From positions 248,001 through 312,000 of the forward strand of contig NZ_BSTD01000007.1 in the NCBI RefSeq assembly GCF_030269325.1: 64,000 nucleotides of DNA, written 5' to 3'. Under the pieces are notes generated by a model. It was not told where the DNA came from and did not search any database. It saw only the letters and a program-made list of their open reading frames with translations. Both the position numbers and the translations under genes were made by a program. Positions 60,882 through 64,000 of this stretch are shown here, one piece after another (positions within the stretch are counted from its first letter, which is position 1; every line of letters starts with the position of its first letter). The stretch is from Amycolatopsis sp. NBRC 101858 (GTDB lineage: Bacteria > Actinomycetota > Actinomycetes > Mycobacteriales > Pseudonocardiaceae).

Positions 60882-63800
60882 ATGATGGGCTTGCGCAAGC
60901 TGAGCCCTGGTGGTCATGAGTACCTCACGAACACGGTGGCGTGCGCCGATCGCAGCCGTGAGCTCGCACCCGGCGAGCTGTTAAGTGACTACTATCTCTC
61001 CCGTGGTTACCCGGCAGGCCAATGGTTCGGCGCCGGAGCAGAGCACTTAGGACTCTCCGGCGCAGTCACCCCTGCCCAGATGAACGCCCTCTTCGGCGAA
61101 GGCCGCAACCCGCACGCCGACGCCATCGAAGCCGAAATGATCGCTGGCGGCGCCACCGCCGCAGAGGCGTTGAAGGCAACCCGCCTGGGTCGGCGGTTCC
61201 CGCAGTACTCCGCGCTGGATCACCTGCGCTCACAGGTGTCACATGCGTATAAGGACCATAACCTCCTGCACGGCCGTCAGATCGGCGCGCCGATTTCCGC
61301 GGCCAAGCGTGCCGAGTTGCGGCGCGGTGTGCAGCTGCAGGCCTACCGCAAAGCGCACGAGGGCAACGATCCCGCCAGCTACACCGAGTTGAACAAGTGG
61401 CTGGCGGAGCAGAAACGCAATCTCAAGTCGGCGGTGTCCGGGTTCGAGATGGTGTTCGCGCCCGACAAGTCGGTCTCGATCGCGTGGGCCATGGCGGCAC
61501 CGGCGGAGCGGGAGCTGATCGCCGGGATGGTCCGCCAAGCCGCTCGTGACACGTTGTCCTGGGTGGAGGGCAACGTCGCGTTCACCCGCCGCGGGAACAT
61601 GGGCGAGGCCCAGGTCGATGTCAACGGGATCACCGCGGCGCTGTTTGAGCACTGGGATTCCCGCGCCTCCGACCCGCACCTGCACATCCACGCACTCATC
61701 TCGTCGAAGGTGCAGCGAAGAGACGACGGCGAATGGACCGCGCTCGACGGCCGCACCGTCCTGGCCGCGACGGTCACCGCCTCGGAGTACTTCGACAACC
61801 GCCTGCGCGATCTCTTCCGCGAACAGGGCGCGTCCTGGGTGCAGCGGGGCACGGAAGGCGTGGACATGAAACGCCCCGTCTGGCAGCTGGAAGGGGTTTC
61901 GGTCGAGCTGGTGAAACTGTTCTCCCAGCGCCACCGCCAGTTCGAAGCCGCCCGCGCCAAGCGCATCGTCGAGTTCAAGGCCCAGCACGGGAAGGAGCCG
62001 ACGCCGAAAGACATCTTCGCGATCGACCGTGCTGCCCAGTACGACAACCGCCCCGGCAAACAACCGCCGAAGACGCTGCCAGAACACCTCGCGGCGTGGC
62101 GCGAGCACGCTCTCACCCTCGTTCCGGCGACGGTGCTGGACACGCTGAGCCGGAAGGTGTTCCTCAGCGGACACGCCGAGCCGGACGCGGTCGACATCGC
62201 CAAGCTCGCCGAGGTCACCCGGGAGGTCGTATCGGACAACTACGCCCACTTCTCCTGGTGGAACCTCGCCGCCGAAGCCCACCGCCAGTCCGCGCACCTG
62301 CGGATGCCCGTCGACAAGCGCGGGCAGCTGATCGTCGACGTCGTCGACACCATCCTCGCCCAGCCAGACACCCTCGCCCTCGTCGGCCCGACCGCGGTCA
62401 ACGAGCCGGCCTCGTTGCGCCGCCGGGACGGCGAGTCGGTGTTCGTCGAGCACCACTCGACCCGCTACACCACCACCGCGACCCTCGCCGCTGAAGGCGA
62501 CCTGGTTTCGTGGGCGCGCCGCGGTGGCGGGCATCGGCTGCGCGCCGACACCGTGGAGAAGGCTCTCGCGGGTCAGGGGTTGAATGCCGGGCAGACGGAG
62601 ATGGTGCGCTCGTTCGCGCGCTCCGGACGGCGCCTGCAGCTCGCCCTCGCGCCGGCCGGGGCGGGGAAGACCTCGGCAATGAAAGTCTTGGCGACCGCGT
62701 GGCGGTGCACCGGGAGCCGGGTCTACGCCTTTGGCCCGTCTGCCCGGGCGGCGCAGGAGCTCGGTTCCTCGATCGGGGCGAGGCCGCAGACGCTGCATCA
62801 GCTGACCACCGCGCTGTGGTTCGGGTTCGCCCACCGCGCGTTCCCGATGCAGGCCGGGGACCTGGTGATCGTCGATGAGGCGGCGATGGCCGGCACGCAC
62901 ACGCTGCACAAGGTCGTGAGGTACGCGCTGAAGAATGGCGCCGATGTGCGGCTGATCGGTGACGATGCGCAGCTGGCCGCGGTCGAGGCCGGTGGGGCGA
63001 TCCGGCTGATCGCCCACGACGTCGGCGCCGTGCGCTTCCGGGAGATCGTGCGGTTCCGCGGTGACGACCGTAAGAAACAGGCCACGGCATCGCTGCAGAT
63101 CCGTGCAGCTGATCCCAAGGGGCTCGAGTACTACTTCGAGCACGGCCGGATCTCCGACGGGTCGTTGGAGACGATGCGCGACGCCGCACGCTCGCACTGG
63201 CAGGCCGACCTCGACGTCGGTGTCCAGTCGCTGCTGATCGTGCCGACCAACGAGGACACCGTCGCGCTGAACATCGACGCCCGCGAACGGCGCCTCAACC
63301 GGGGTGCGGTCGACCGCGGACGGGAGGTGGATCTGCACGACACCACCACCGCGGGTGCCGGGGACTGGGTCGTCACTCGCCACAATCAACGTCTGTTGTC
63401 GCTGTTCGGCGGGAAGGACTTCGTCAAGAACGGCGACGTCTGGACCATCACCGACGTCCACGCCAACGGCAAGATCACCGTTCAGCACCGCGTGCATAAG
63501 GCCGCGATCACGCTGCCGGCCGGGTACGTCCAGGCCCACGTCGAACTCGCCTACGCCGCCACCATCAACCGGGTCCAGGGCATGACCAGCACCGGCAACG
63601 CCCACCTCTTGGTCCCGCCGACGATGACCCGCGAGCAGTTCTACCCCGGCATCACCCGCGCCATGCTCGGCAACTTCATCTACGTCGTCACCCACCACCA
63701 CGTCATCGACCAGCACCGCGAAACCCCCGAACCAGTGTCAGCACGGTCGGTGCTGACCGGGGTGCTGAACCACTCCGGCGCCGAGGTCTCGGCGACCGAA

Positions 63801-64000
63801 ACATTGCGCGAGGCCCAAGACGCGGCGGTGTCGATGGGCACGCTGGTGCTGCGCTACAACCACACCGCCACCTACCGCGACGAGGACCGCTACCGCGCCA
63901 TCCTCGCTCAACGAGCTCCTTCGACGGTGGACTTGGACAGCGAGCCGGCGCTCATCCAGACGCTGCGCAACGCACACGACCTCGGCTGGGAACCCGACCC
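60882..64000 (+). CDS. MobF-family relaxase/helicase (TraA/TrwC-like), 3' end beyond window
   Basis: At least 1039 residues, open to the right edge. ATG 60882 (or 60885) begins MGLRKLSPGGHEYLTNTVAC. The relaxase domain shows LSDYYLSRGYPAGQWFGAGA with the candidate catalytic tyrosines at about 38-39, GFEMVFAPDKSVSIAWAMAA, and the three-histidine metal motif SDPHLHIHALISSK (about 263-276). A RecD-like helicase follows with Walker A APAGAGKTSAMK (about 590), Walker B VIVDEAAMAG, GDDAQLAAVEAGGA and TINRVQGMTS. It nicks the element at oriT and unwinds it for conjugation. The ribosome site is weak. Confidence 0.9.
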   Translation, partial: MMGLRKLSPGGHEYLTNTVACADRSRELAPGELLSDYYLSRGYPAGQWFGAGAEHLGLSGAVTPAQMNALFGEGRNPHADAIEAEMIAGGATAAEALKATRLGRRFPQYSALDHLRSQVSHAYKDHNLLHGRQIGAPISAAKRAELRRGVQLQAYRKAHEGNDPASYTELNKWLAEQKRNLKSAVSGFEMVFAPDKSVSIAWAMAAPAERELIAGMVRQAARDTLSWVEGNVAFTRRGNMGEAQVDVNGITAALFEHWDSRASDPHLHIHALISSKVQRRDDGEWTALDGRTVLAATVTASEYFDNRLRDLFREQGASWVQRGTEGVDMKRPVWQLEGVSVELVKLFSQRHRQFEAARAKRIVEFKAQHGKEPTPKDIFAIDRAAQYDNRPGKQPPKTLPEHLAAWREHALTLVPATVLDTLSRKVFLSGHAEPDAVDIAKLAEVTREVVSDNYAHFSWWNLAAEAHRQSAHLRMPVDKRGQLIVDVVDTILAQPDTLALVGPTAVNEPASLRRRDGESVFVEHHSTRYTTTATLAAEGDLVSWARRGGGHRLRADTVEKALAGQGLNAGQTEMVRSFARSGRRLQLALAPAGAGKTSAMKVLATAWRCTGSRVYAFGPSARAAQELGSSIGARPQTLHQLTTALWFGFAHRAFPMQAGDLVIVDEAAMAGTHTLHKVVRYALKNGADVRLIGDDAQLAAVEAGGAIRLIAHDVGAVRFREIVRFRGDDRKKQATASLQIRAADPKGLEYYFEHGRISDGSLETMRDAARSHWQADLDVGVQSLLIVPTNEDTVALNIDARERRLNRGAVDRGREVDLHDTTTAGAGDWVVTRHNQRLLSLFGGKDFVKNGDVWTITDVHANGKITVQHRVHKAAITLPAGYVQAHVELAYAATINRVQGMTSTGNAHLLVPPTMTREQFYPGITRAMLGNFIYVVTHHHVIDQHRETPEPVSARSVLTGVLNHSGAEVSATETLREAQDAAVSMGTLVLRYNHTATYRDEDRYRAILAQRAPSTVDLDSEPALIQTLRNAHDLGWEPD

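Noticed and set aside
61239..63716. 825-codon open frame on the minus strand
   Set aside because: Mirror of the MobF relaxase frame. The plus strand has the HHH motif, Walker motifs and natural composition.
1..64000. rRNA, tRNA, CRISPR array, transposase or integrase
   Set aside because: I looked for each on both strands and found no convincing example, so element borders cannot be placed from an attachment site.

Overview
The window is very GC-rich, with strong G/C bias at third codon positions, GTG and TTG starts, and many lineage-typical families (SARP-type regulator, DUF397/DUF5753-type regulator, DUF574 methyltransferase, DUF3558 lipoprotein, DUF4192, DUF6283). This points to a filamentous actinomycete, most likely of the Pseudonocardiaceae; the genus cannot be fixed from the sequence. 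No rRNA, tRNA, CRISPR array, transposase or integrase was seen.

Layout. Positions 1-6600 look like ordinary chromosome: a partial thiamine-diphosphate enzyme and an FMN/Fe-S glutamate-synthase-like protein in one operon, a membrane protein, a STAS anti-anti-sigma factor beside a decayed STAS fragment, a papain/transglutaminase-like hypothetical, and a coupled pair of an HTH-TPR regulator with a SLOG-fold protein. Positions 6600-15000 are regulatory: a DUF574-like methyltransferase, an XRE/DUF5753 regulator, tiny membrane or secreted proteins, a double-HTH protein and a 1009-residue SARP/NB-ARC/TPR regulator. Positions 15288-20485 hold a compact type VII-associated operon (two YbaB-like proteins, two WXG100-type proteins, a DUF3558 lipoprotein) downstream of a scar zone of at least three decayed genes (about 16900-17840). 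A secreted SH3b protein follows at 20724-21272, and one of the decayed genes is a paralogue of it.

From about 21900 to the right edge the content is that of a large conjugative/plasmid-like element: DprA (broken), two DUF4192 proteins, DUF932, a ParB-like protein, a PP2C phosphatase overlapping a prim-pol replication protein, SSB, two DUF6283 proteins, a zinc-ribbon protein and, at the edge, a MobF relaxase-helicase that runs out of the window. These should work together in replication, partition, single-strand handling and conjugal transfer of the element. Interspersed cargo includes a STAND NTPase with a divergent 51-residue membrane protein (defence-like; apparently inserted inside dprA), a LuxR regulator facing a secreted ricin-B lectin, and an 11-kb RHS polymorphic-toxin locus with HINT, a RelE/ParE-like toxin tip and an overlapping immunity gene.

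Two themes recur. First, many reading frames carry one clean frameshift or nonsense change while neighbouring overlaps are still intact (dprA, the LuxR-like gene at 27561, its partner at 27894, NUDIX at 37397, LamG at 49847, the hypothetical at 51087); this means either recent decay or base-calling errors. Second, intergenic spaces carry unusually long inverted repeats, culminating in a nested multi-arm palindrome at 58580-58777.
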